64,000 nt of DNA from Pseudomonas fluorescens (GTDB lineage: Bacteria > Pseudomonadota > Gammaproteobacteria > Pseudomonadales > Pseudomonadaceae), in the NCBI RefSeq assembly GCF_000730425.1, contig NZ_CP008896.1, positions 310,001-374,000 of the forward strand. The letters run 5' to 3'. The position numbers and the translations under genes were made by a program. Position 1 is the first letter of the stretch. Every line of letters starts with the position of its first letter. Shown here in pieces: positions 28,486 through 36,314 of this stretch. Under the pieces are notes generated by a model, which had not been told where the DNA came from, made no database searches, and saw only the letters and a list, made by a program, of their open reading frames with translations.

Positions 28486-30210
28486 ATGAACTACCAACCC
28501 TTTACCCGAACCTTGATAGCGACGGCCTTGGTCCTGACGTTCAGCGGTGTGCAGGCGGCCTCCCAGGCCCCGGTGGCCGGTGAAAACGGCATGGTGGTGA
28601 CGGCCCAGCACCTGGCAACCCATGTGGGCGTCGATGTGCTGAAGGCTGGCGGCAACGCCGTGGATGCGGCAGTCGCCGTCGGTTACGCCCTGGCCGTGGT
28701 CTACCCGGCAGCGGGTAACCTGGGGGGCGGCGGGTTCATGACCGTGCAACTGGCGGACGGGCGCAAGACCTTCCTCGATTTCCGCGAAAAAGCCCCATTG
28801 GCGGCGACTGCCGACATGTACCTGGACAAGGACGGCAATGTCGTCCCGGGCCTGAGCGCCAAGGGCCATCTGGCGGTCGGCGTGCCGGGCACCGTCTCCG
28901 GCATGGAACTGGCCTTGAGCAAATACGGCACCCTCAAGCGCGCACAAGTGATCGCGCCAGCCATCGAGCTTGCGGAAAACGGCTTTGCCCTCGATCAGGG
29001 TGATATCGACATGCTGCACAGCGCCACTGAAGAGTTCAAAAAAGACCAGGACCTGCGCGGCATCTTCCTCAACAAAGGTGAGCCGCTGCAGGTCGGGCAG
29101 AAACTGGTGCAAAAAGACCTGGCCCGCACCCTGCGCGAAATCTCCGCCAAGGGCACCGATGGCTTCTACAAAGGCTGGGTGGCCAAGGCCATCGTCGACT
29201 CCAGCCAGGCCGGCAAAGGCATCATCGCCCAGGCTGACCTGGACAAATACCAGACCCGCGAACTGGCCCCCATCGAATGCGACTACCGCGGCTACCACGT
29301 GGTCTCGGCGCCACCACCCAGCTCGGGCGGCCTGGTGATCTGCCAGATCATGAACATCCTCGAAGGCTACCCCATGGCCGAACTGGGCTACGGCTCGGCC
29401 CAGGGCACTCATTACCAGATCGAAGCCATGCGCCACGCCTACGTCGACCGCAATAGCTACCTCGGCGATCCGGACTTTGTACAGAACCCGGTGGAGCACC
29501 TGCTGGACAAGAACTACGCCGCCAAACTGCGCGCCGCCATCGAGCCGCAAAAAGCCGGCGACTCCATGGCCATCAAGCCCGGCGTTGCGCCCCATGAAGG
29601 CAGCAACACCACCCATTACTCCATCGTCGACAAATGGGGCAATGCGGTCTCGGTGACCTACACCCTCAACGACTGGTTCGGCGCCGGCGTCATGGCCAGC
29701 AAGACCGGGGTGATCCTCAACGACGAAATGGACGACTTCACTGTCAAGGTCGGCGTGCCCAACATGTACGGGCTGGTCCAGGGCGAAGCCAACGCCATCG
29801 CCCCGGGCAAGGCGCCGCTGTCATCCATGAGCCCGACCATCGTCACCAAGGACGGCAAGGCCGTGATGGTCATCGGCACCCCGGGCGGCAGCCGCATCAT
29901 CACCGCCACCTTGCTGACCATCCTCAATGTCATCGACTACAAGATGAACATCCAGGAAGCCGTCAACGCCCCACGCTTCCACCAACAGTGGATGCCCGAC
30001 AGTACCAACCTGGAAACCTTCGCCCTGAGCCCCGACACCCAGAAAATCCTCGAGAGCTGGGGCCACAAATTTGCCGGCCCACAAGACGCCAACCACCTGG
30101 CCGCCATCCTCGTCGGCGCCCCGTCCCTGGACGGCAAGCCCGTGGGCAACAACCGCTTCTACGGTGCCAACGACCCGCGGCGCAATACGGGGCTGTCACT
30201 GGGCTACTAA
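28486..30210 (+). CDS. ggt: Gamma-glutamyltransferase
   Basis: The protein has 574 residues. A signal peptide (cleavage after about VQAA, residue 25) sends it to the periplasm. The precursor self-cleaves before the nucleophilic Thr in SNTTHYSIVD (about residue 378). The large subunit has GGNAVDAAVA and GNLGGGGFM, and the small subunit has SSMSPTIV and GTPGGSRI. It hydrolyses or transfers the gamma-glutamyl group of glutathione. It is a single gene upstream of tRNA-Cys. Confidence 0.95.
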   Translation: MNYQPFTRTLIATALVLTFSGVQAASQAPVAGENGMVVTAQHLATHVGVDVLKAGGNAVDAAVAVGYALAVVYPAAGNLGGGGFMTVQLADGRKTFLDFREKAPLAATADMYLDKDGNVVPGLSAKGHLAVGVPGTVSGMELALSKYGTLKRAQVIAPAIELAENGFALDQGDIDMLHSATEEFKKDQDLRGIFLNKGEPLQVGQKLVQKDLARTLREISAKGTDGFYKGWVAKAIVDSSQAGKGIIAQADLDKYQTRELAPIECDYRGYHVVSAPPPSSGGLVICQIMNILEGYPMAELGYGSAQGTHYQIEAMRHAYVDRNSYLGDPDFVQNPVEHLLDKNYAAKLRAAIEPQKAGDSMAIKPGVAPHEGSNTTHYSIVDKWGNAVSVTYTLNDWFGAGVMASKTGVILNDEMDDFTVKVGVPNMYGLVQGEANAIAPGKAPLSSMSPTIVTKDGKAVMVIGTPGGSRIITATLLTILNVIDYKMNIQEAVNAPRFHQQWMPDSTNLETFALSPDTQKILESWGHKFAGPQDANHLAAILVGAPSLDGKPVGNNRFYGANDPRRNTGLSLGY

Positions 30211-30279
30211 GCCAGTGCAGGGCAGGGGCCTGGCAGCCCGGCCCTGCGACCTGGAAGAATATTTTTTGAAATCAAGGGC

Positions 30280-30308
30280 TTGCCAGCCTCGGTAAATCAG
30301 TACATAAT
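30280..30308 (+). promoter_or_regulatory. Sigma-70-like promoter ahead of tRNA-Cys
   Basis: TTGCCA (30280-30285), a 17-base spacer and CATAAT (30303-30308). It lies about 130 bp upstream of the tRNA in an otherwise gene-free gap after ggt. Confidence 0.5.
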
Positions 30309-30439
30309 TGCCGCCATCGAACGCACTGAAGCATAAAAAACTTCAATGTTTTCAATGAGATAGAGTAGAGGCAAGCTTCACGTAGCCCACTCAAGTTCAT
30401 ATGCGGTAAATGTCAGCAGTTTGGGCATTGATCGTTTGA

Positions 30440-30513
30440 GGCCGAGTAGCAAAATGGTTATGCAGCGGATTGCAAATCCGCCTACGCCGGTTCGATTCCG
30501 ACCTCGGCCTCCA
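30440..30513 (+). tRNA. tRNA-Cys (anticodon GCA)
   Basis: A 74-base tRNA with encoded CCA. The acceptor stem GGCCGAG/CTCGGCC, discriminator T, anticodon GCA at 30472-30474 and T-loop GGTTCGATTCC are all present. It is the integration target of the prophage to its right: the phage integrase follows directly, so the tRNA 3' end is expected to be within attL. Confidence 0.97.
30470..30513. other. Probable attL, 3' part of tRNA-Cys
   Basis: Tyrosine-integrase prophages usually recombine within the 3' half of a tRNA and restore it. Here the integrase gene lies 137 bases from the tRNA end and the rest of the sequence to the right edge is phage. The exact core cannot be set because attR is outside the window. 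Confidence 0.55.
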
Positions 30514-30519
30514 CTCTTG

Positions 30520-30555
30520 AAAGCCCCGCAGCCATTAGGTTGCGGGGCTTTTTTT
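30520..30555 (+). terminator. Terminator after tRNA-Cys
   Basis: AAAGCCCCGCA pairs with TGCGGGGCTTT (11 bp, 10-base loop), followed by TTTTT. It ends the tRNA transcript before the integrase gene. Confidence 0.85.
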
Positions 30556-30649
30556 GTGCCTGCGGATTTTGTTCGGCGGGATAATTGGGACAATCCTGGG
30601 ACACCGAGACTGTTTGCATGTCCTAGGGACGAACGGCAAAATCCGCAGC

Positions 30650-31627
30650 ATGGCGACTATCGAACAGCGTCCCAATGGGACATGGCGGACCAAGATCCGC
30701 AAAAAAGGATACCCGGCACTTTCCGCCTCGTTCGACACGAAAGCGGAGGCGCAGCGGTGGGCTTCTGAAATCGAGGGGGATATGTCGCGCAAGCGCTTCG
30801 TCGATACCCGGGAGGCGGAAGCCACCACGGTCGCGAAGGCCTTTGAGCGCTATGCGCGGGAAGTATCTGCGCTGAAGAAGGGCGCCCGCCAGGAGCTGAC
30901 CCGGATAAAGACGTGGTCCGATGGCAAGTATGGCGGCAAGTCGCTGGCTGAACTGCGGTCATCCGACCTGGCCGAGTACCGTGATGCGCGCCTGGCTTCC
31001 GGCGCATCGACCAACACCATTCGGCTATCGCTGGCATTGATAAGCCATCTGTACACGGTGGCAATCAAGGACTGGGGCATTGAAGGTCTGAGCAACCCAG
31101 TTGCGAAACTGAGGATGCCGAAGGGTAGCCGGGAGCGTGACCGCCGGCCGAGTGCCGCCGAGTTGAAGGCGGTGATCAAGGCCGCAGGGGCGATCCATGC
31201 GGAAATGCCAGTGATAATTGAGATTGCCGTCGAGACCGCAATGCGCCGCAGCGAACTGCTGACGCTGCGCCGAGTCGACATCAAGGGCAAGCATGCGCTG
31301 CTGGAAGACACCAAGAACGGCAGCCGCCGGCTGGTGCCGCTGTCGATCCGTGCCCGCGCGCTGCTTGAGTCACTTCCGGCCCGCATTGATGGCCAGGTGT
31401 TCTCCCTGGCCCCGCACTCAGTCAGCCAGTATTTCCTGCGTGCCTGCAGGGCTGCCGAGGTGAAGGATCTGCACTTCCATGACCTGCGGCATGAAGGAAC
31501 GTCGCGGCTGTTTGAGAAGGGGCTGTCGATCATGGAGGCGGCTTCTGTGACTGGACACAAAACCATGGGGATGCTCAAGCGGTACACCCACCTGTGCCCT
31601 GACACCCTGGCCGACAAGCTCGGTTAA
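30650..31627 (+). CDS. Tyrosine-family phage integrase
   Basis: The protein has 325 residues from the ATG at 30650; an upstream in-frame start is not supported. There is an N-terminal arm-binding region, a core-binding SAM-like domain (about 60-150) and a catalytic domain (about 165-320). The catalytic residues are Arg in AMRRSELL, His/Arg in HDLRHEGTSRL, His in TGHKTMGML and the Tyr nucleophile in KRYTHL. It catalyses integration and, with an excisionase, excision at tRNA-Cys. It is convergent with the small HTH gene and overlaps it by 4 bases. Confidence 0.95.
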   Translation: MATIEQRPNGTWRTKIRKKGYPALSASFDTKAEAQRWASEIEGDMSRKRFVDTREAEATTVAKAFERYAREVSALKKGARQELTRIKTWSDGKYGGKSLAELRSSDLAEYRDARLASGASTNTIRLSLALISHLYTVAIKDWGIEGLSNPVAKLRMPKGSRERDRRPSAAELKAVIKAAGAIHAEMPVIIEIAVETAMRRSELLTLRRVDIKGKHALLEDTKNGSRRLVPLSIRARALLESLPARIDGQVFSLAPHSVSQYFLRACRAAEVKDLHFHDLRHEGTSRLFEKGLSIMEAASVTGHKTMGMLKRYTHLCPDTLADKLG

Positions 31628-31869
31628 CTGACACGAGCGAGCGTCGGCGGCGTCTGACGTTTGCGCCCAGGGCGCGCCGGCGCGTGCTTGCCTTCCTCGA
31701 ATTCCTGCAAGAACTTGCGCACCGTACTGACCCTCCAGCAAATCCGGATACCCTGCTTGAAGAACGGTGGCAGCCAATACGCACCGGCCTGTAGCGCGCT
31801 GCGGATAGATGATTCCGACCGGCCAAGCATCTTGGCCAGCTCCGGGACATGAATTACTTCCGGTTCCAT
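31624..31869 (-). CDS. Small HTH protein, excisionase-like
   Basis: The protein has 81 residues. A MerR/excisionase-type helix-turn-helix is suggested by VPELAKMLGRSESSIRSALQ followed by a basic wing region (FFKQGIRICWRVSTVRKFL). It sits at the left end of the phage against the integrase gene, the usual place for a recombination directionality factor. Its role as Xis is inference from position and fold. Confidence 0.65.
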   Translation of the reverse strand: MEPEVIHVPELAKMLGRSESSIRSALQAGAYWLPPFFKQGIRICWRVSTVRKFLQEFEEGKHAPARPGRKRQTPPTLARVS

Positions 31870-31958
31870 AGTTGCCTCCCACAGCCCATTCCGGGCCGCG
31901 CTGAATTGATGGTCATTTGGTGTCCTTGCCGCGCTGGGCGGCAGAAGGTGGGGGAGAG

Positions 31959-32918
31959 TTATGCGATCGGCACGTAAGCTTCGCCGCGGCGTTCAGCCGA
32001 AGCCTTCCGGTAAGTCTCGTTGGTGTATGGAGCATCAGGCTCGCGACGGATAAAGGTCATCTGGTAGTGGGAGCCTTTGGCGCGATGCGTTCCGGCGCAG
32101 TACTTCTCAATCAGGTACTGGGCGTCGTGCTTGTCGCCTTTCTCCGCGCGGCTGCCGGTACCGATGGTCCCGCCTTTCCACGACCCCTTTTCTGGGCCTG
32201 TCTCGCCATCAAAGGCGATATCCAGCTCAACGAAAGTTCGCGTAGGGCGCAGCGCACCGAAGTACTTTTTCACCCAGCCGGTACCGATGCGGTACACGCG
32301 CTTCTCCATATGGCAATAGGCTCGTATTTCCTGGCCGTCATAGTCCTTAAGCAAAAACACATAGCGGGGCATTGTGTCTTTGATGGCCTGAGCTTCCTTG
32401 TAGCCAAGGCGAACACCTTTGCTCTTCTCGATATGCTCAACGCCGTTTGCGTCACACAGCGCATTCAGGACCAGATCGAATTCGCGCCAAGGGAATGAGA
32501 AGTACCGAGACTTTTCGGATTGCGAGTCCATTGTGCTAGGCCCGAAATTCGTGTGGATTCCTCGTGTTTGCAGGCGGAACCCGTACTTGCGAGCGTGATA
32601 CTCGAAGTAGTCGAGATGCCCGAACTGTTCAAGTCGTCGCGCTGTAGCTTCCGGGCTCAATGTAGTGAATGTTTGCTTCTGCGCCCAAGGCTTGATGATG
32701 TTGGGAATTTTGATCCAGGCTGAATACTTCCAGACATGGATGATCAGCTTGTTTCCTGGGTAGTCGCCGTTGTCGCCGGAGTCGATGGCGATTCCGAATA
32801 TGCTGTCACGCTGGCCCTTGTAGTAGAGGTCGATGAAATTGAGGATCACGAACTTGTCTTGCCATGGATTGGCCCTGAAAACATTGCGGGAAAACCAGGC
32901 TTTGATTATTTCGAACAT
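31959..32918 (-). CDS. Phage hypothetical protein (319 aa)
   Basis: The start is taken at the ATG at 32918 (MFEIIKAW); an in-frame start 36 bases upstream is possible. I recognise no domain. The protein is soluble and rich in aromatic and basic residues. It is the last gene of the long leftward early transcript. Confidence 0.7.
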   Translation of the reverse strand: MFEIIKAWFSRNVFRANPWQDKFVILNFIDLYYKGQRDSIFGIAIDSGDNGDYPGNKLIIHVWKYSAWIKIPNIIKPWAQKQTFTTLSPEATARRLEQFGHLDYFEYHARKYGFRLQTRGIHTNFGPSTMDSQSEKSRYFSFPWREFDLVLNALCDANGVEHIEKSKGVRLGYKEAQAIKDTMPRYVFLLKDYDGQEIRAYCHMEKRVYRIGTGWVKKYFGALRPTRTFVELDIAFDGETGPEKGSWKGGTIGTGSRAEKGDKHDAQYLIEKYCAGTHRAKGSHYQMTFIRREPDAPYTNETYRKASAERRGEAYVPIA

Positions 32919-32969
32919 GCAGGAATACCTCGCCCGCCGCTCACCGGCAGGCATGTAGGGGGATTGGGT

Positions 32970-33293
32970 TTAGGGAAGCGTGCTGCCGATTTGCGCTGCT
33001 ACGACGGTGATTGCCTGGCGTAGCGCGCCACCTCGATCCGCGTCGTCGGTCCAACCGATGTTCTCGCCGAAGCCTCGGCGCTCGACCATCACGTACTGCA
33101 GGTTGGTGAACCAGAGGATGCTGAGCTGAAGGTCTACCGCCAGGCGCATGGCCTGGACGTCATCACTGAGTGGCTGCCATTGCTCCCGGCCTGAATCTGG
33201 GTCGTCGTAGTAGAAGGCATCGCTTCCGCGCCGATACTCCAGCTCGAAGCCCATGGCCTTGGCAGACATCCGCAACAATTCATGGTCTGTCAT
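32970..33293 (-). CDS. Phage hypothetical protein (107 aa), ABA-sandwich-like
   Basis: The pattern of an early helix, a strand-rich middle (FYYDDPDSGREQWQPL) and a C-terminal GGALRQAITVVAAQIG helix resembles small phage 'ABA sandwich' proteins. That similarity is from memory and weak. It is in the leftward early operon. Confidence 0.65.
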   Translation of the reverse strand: MTDHELLRMSAKAMGFELEYRRGSDAFYYDDPDSGREQWQPLSDDVQAMRLAVDLQLSILWFTNLQYVMVERRGFGENIGWTDDADRGGALRQAITVVAAQIGSTLP

Positions 33294-33341
33294 GGCCTGG
33301 ACCTCGATAGATGAAGACGTAGGCGAACCAGAGGGTGGCGA

Positions 33342-34082
33342 TCATGGCTTCCTACTCCGGCTGACATCCTCACCGGTGACGATGTGTGGCGTGATGTCCT
33401 TGATCGTGAAGAATTCAGGCTGGCAATGCTTGCGCGCCCATGCCTTTAGCGGTGCGAGCGCGATCTGCAGTTCTGCCTCGGCCGCCTTGCTTAGGTCTGG
33501 ATACGCATCAACCCATTCGCCAGCGTCGCTATCGCAGGCGTTTTCGTACATTCGCTCGGTCACATCGCTGGCATCTGGTAGGAAGCGAGCGGGGTCGTCC
33601 TTGCACACAATCCCGCGGTAGACAGTGCCTCCTTCGTACAGGCCAGGCCTGTAGCTGGCCGGGTGCCCATCGCCATCGCTGTCGTGGCCATAGTTGTCCT
33701 TGAGCAGCTCGTCGAGGCTGTCGTAATCCCAGGAGCCGTTTTCACCGTCCAGCGACCACTTTTCACCGGTCACGAGCGCCTCATAGGCCGGCACCGAGTT
33801 CGCGGCAGCTATCGGTAACGCTGCCTTGAATTGCTTGAGGTACTCAGCCGGTGTCGACCCCCAGCTATTTACCAGGCAGTCGTCATCTACCGGATGTCCT
33901 GTGTCTTCGGGCTCATCAGATGGCTCGCCGGGCACCATGAAAAACTCGCGCTCCACTGCGTGCAACAGATCGGAGAAGCGCTTCGTGTTTTCGATATTTA
34001 CCAGCAGGGTCGACAGCTCATGGTTTGAGCTGAGGCCGAACACGTTGTAGATGCGGGCCAGTTCTGGCTGATGTTTTGGCAT
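33342..34082 (-). CDS. Phage hypothetical protein (246 aa), acidic
   Basis: This is a soluble, very acidic protein (many Asp/Glu, e.g. HDSDGDGHP) with no motif I recognise. The high acidity could suit a DNA-mimic or metal-binding role, but nothing specific supports this. It is in the leftward early operon. Confidence 0.65.
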   Translation of the reverse strand: MPKHQPELARIYNVFGLSSNHELSTLLVNIENTKRFSDLLHAVEREFFMVPGEPSDEPEDTGHPVDDDCLVNSWGSTPAEYLKQFKAALPIAAANSVPAYEALVTGEKWSLDGENGSWDYDSLDELLKDNYGHDSDGDGHPASYRPGLYEGGTVYRGIVCKDDPARFLPDASDVTERMYENACDSDAGEWVDAYPDLSKAAEAELQIALAPLKAWARKHCQPEFFTIKDITPHIVTGEDVSRSRKP

Positions 34083-34166
34083 GACGATATTGGTCCTTGC
34101 CGCTATAGCGGCTGACTTTGAAGGGGGAGGGGTTACAGGTTTTGCGGGTGGAGTACGGATGTACTC

Positions 34167-34784
34167 CTATCGGGATTCGGCTGCGCGCTTGCGAAACTCG
34201 TAAACCATACTGCGCAGCTCCACCAATGACTCCTGGAGGTCGCCGCGGGCGGAGTCGATATTCTCCAGCAGCTCACCTTCGCCATCGTCACCGCCTTCAT
34301 CGACGGCAAATATGGCCAGCCCATACGCCTGGAACTTGGCCATAACGTCATCGGCTGACTTTGCCATGTACTCAGCATGCTCGATGGCGTAGTCCTTGGG
34401 TGAGCGCACAGGTATCACCACCGCTACCGGCGCGGGCTGCTCGGCGTAGAGCGGCACAACCCTGTAAGGCCCGTTTTGGGTTGCTGAAATTTCAGATGCC
34501 TCAACACAGCGCCTTGCCTCGCCTGCGGTGCGGTATGGAACGTATGACCTTGACCCGACTTTCCAATTTGCCCACGCCACCGGCTCGCCCTGTGGTTGGG
34601 CGGCTGGCTCAGCGCGACGATTCCAGTCCTCAGCTTTGAGGTGCGCACTACAGGCTCGGCATTCGACGCAAGGCATGGGGCTCAGGTCGTCGTGTACATA
34701 GTGATCGTGGGTTCCGTATGGCTCGCCGCCGCAGAACGGGCACGGCAGAAGCGGAACGCCGTCAATCGTTTGGTTGGTGGTCAT
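34167..34784 (-). CDS. Lar-like zinc-finger protein with C-terminal extension
   Basis: The protein has 205 residues. The N-terminus has LLPCPFCGGEPY and a second pair PCVECRACS, then AEDWNRR, the zinc-ribbon pattern of Lar (restriction alleviation) proteins. The rest is a longer helical extension not found in small Lar proteins. Lar from Rac modulates type I restriction-modification; the function here is by family only. It overlaps the upstream gene by 4 bases (ATGA). Confidence 0.7.
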   Translation of the reverse strand: MTTNQTIDGVPLLPCPFCGGEPYGTHDHYVHDDLSPMPCVECRACSAHLKAEDWNRRAEPAAQPQGEPVAWANWKVGSRSYVPYRTAGEARRCVEASEISATQNGPYRVVPLYAEQPAPVAVVIPVRSPKDYAIEHAEYMAKSADDVMAKFQAYGLAIFAVDEGGDDGEGELLENIDSARGDLQESLVELRSMVYEFRKRAAESR

Positions 34785-35203
34785 GGCTTGGTTACCTGAT
34801 TCGCAAGAAATTTAGCGCGGGCGTAAAGTCCGTCAGGGATGTCCTTTGCCTGCTTAAGAATTTGCAGGGTCACTTCTGCAAGGCCTGAATCGGCTGGCGG
34901 CGCCAAGTAAAGAGCTGCGCCATCAGGCAATGAGCTTGCCTCATAAAGCGTTGCAACTCTTGGCGCGCCAACCAGCCAGGTTTTAGCAATGACAGTACCG
35001 ACCTGATCTTTAATACCCTTGGCACGCCGCTCAAGCAGACTCCACACAGTCTCGTATTCCGGCCAATCCGCCTCAACCACCACCGCCTTCACGGTCGGGA
35101 TGCCTTCGCCGAATATGCAGTTCTTCAGGTATTGAATTTGGCTTTCGGTCAATTGGTTGTGCTTGATGACCGTGTAACGAATTTCTCTTTTGAACTCACG
35201 CAT
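34781..35203 (-). CDS. Phage hypothetical protein (140 aa)
   Basis: There is no recognised domain. The stop overlaps the start of the Lar-like gene by 4 bases, showing translational coupling within the leftward operon. Confidence 0.65.
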   Translation of the reverse strand: MREFKREIRYTVIKHNQLTESQIQYLKNCIFGEGIPTVKAVVVEADWPEYETVWSLLERRAKGIKDQVGTVIAKTWLVGAPRVATLYEASSLPDGAALYLAPPADSGLAEVTLQILKQAKDIPDGLYARAKFLANQVTKP

Positions 35204-35211
35204 AAATCACC

Positions 35212-35274
35212 TCAGCAAATCAGTTGTGCCAGTGCCAGCAGGCACCAGCAGTAGGCGGGGAGTTGGGCGCGCAT
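35212..35274 (-). CDS. Possible 20-residue hydrophobic peptide
   Basis: ATG at 35274 has GGAG 8 bases upstream, then 20 codons giving a hydrophobic Cys-containing peptide (core YCWCLLALAQLIC) before TGA. It fills an otherwise empty 100-bp gap in the operon. It could be a membrane micropeptide or chance. Confidence 0.35.
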   Translation of the reverse strand: MRAQLPAYCWCLLALAQLIC

Positions 35275-35303
35275 CACAGGTTCTCCATGCATTCGCCGTT
35301 GCA

Positions 35304-35624
35304 TCAGCGAACAAAATATGCAGAGCAAACAGGGTCGATTTCGTGGTATGTTTCTGCCGTCTGCAAGTCATGTGTTACCTGGCCAGGTTGTGCTGCAAAC
35401 GCACCTGGCTTTCTTTTGCGCAGCGTCTCCATAAAGCGAAACCTTTCTGCCAGGGAGCGCACCCTGAGCATTGCCTTGGTCGCCTTGCTCACATCACCCC
35501 AAGCCCCAAGCCACATTGAGCCGCTGGGCATTCGCTTTGCGCTGCCCGCGTCTTTGAGCATCATTGAAACAGCAATTGCCAGATGCTTTTCCGCTTCATC
35601 AAGGTGCTTAGAAATATCACTCAT
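35304..35624 (-). CDS. Phage hypothetical protein (106 aa)
   Basis: The start is taken at the ATG at 35624, inside the end of the upstream gene (8-base overlap). The product is a helical basic protein with no recognised motif. Confidence 0.6.
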   Translation of the reverse strand: MSDISKHLDEAEKHLAIAVSMMLKDAGSAKRMPSGSMWLGAWGDVSKATKAMLRVRSLAERFRFMETLRKRKPGAFAAQPGQVTHDLQTAETYHEIDPVCSAYFVR

Positions 35625-36123
35625 CGCCACCACCCTCTACTGGTTTGTACAGCTTGGCCGTGCAGCCAATCAGGTCCGGGTAGCCGCCAGGTTTGCCCAT
35701 GCGGTGAGCGCCATTCACAACTGGAATACCAGCCTGGCAGCCATCACACTGGTTGAGCTGTCCCTCTGCTGGCTTGAGTGCGGCGTCGATCTCCAGCCAC
35801 ACATACACGTCGTGCGCCACGTCATTGGTGAATGGGTGGGCCTTGCGCAACAACTCCACACGCGCGTCAGCTGCGGTCAGGCGATGTTGAAGGTCGATAA
35901 CCTGGCCCTTGTAGGTATTTCGCTGCCCTACGGCAACCTGCAATCGCTGCAATTGCTTCTGAAATTTTCTCTTTCCTCTTTCAGCATTAACTATCAACTT
36001 GGCCTCACGCCCCAGCGCCGCGTCACGCTCGGCGGTTACCCGGTCGAAATCGGACGCCAGAACAAATCCGCCGTAGTCATTTTCCTCAGCCAATTCTGCA
36101 TAAAACCGCTTCACTTCACTCAT
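35617..36123 (-). CDS. Phage coiled-coil protein (168 aa)
   Basis: Residues about 25-95 form a probable coiled coil (DRVTAERDAALGREAK onward). The C-terminal part has CDGC. There is no family I can name. Confidence 0.65.
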   Translation of the reverse strand: MSEVKRFYAELAEENDYGGFVLASDFDRVTAERDAALGREAKLIVNAERGKRKFQKQLQRLQVAVGQRNTYKGQVIDLQHRLTAADARVELLRKAHPFTNDVAHDVYVWLEIDAALKPAEGQLNQCDGCQAGIPVVNGAHRMGKPGGYPDLIGCTAKLYKPVEGGGDE

Positions 36124-36140
36124 GACCCACCTCCAAATAA

Positions 36141-36272
36141 TCAGAAATCACAACCGACGGCCTCTGTAGGCAACCGGCATAAACACAAATTGCCTCGGGC
36201 ATCTTGAATGACCGTCCACTCAGCATTGGTCAGTCGAGCCATTAGCTCGCTGAATCGGTATTGGCGGATCAT
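36141..36272 (-). CDS. Small phage protein (43 aa)
   Basis: ATG at 36272 is preceded by GGAG 6 bases upstream (TGGAGAACCCC). The frame runs 43 codons and ends with CDF. It lies in the 190-base gap between two larger operon genes and has the same orientation. Function unknown. Confidence 0.5.
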   Translation of the reverse strand: MIRQYRFSELMARLTNAEWTVIQDARGNLCLCRLPTEAVGCDF

Positions 36273-36314
36273 GGGGTTCTCCAGGCGCTGCTAGGCGGCG
36301 CATCAGAGTTGGAT

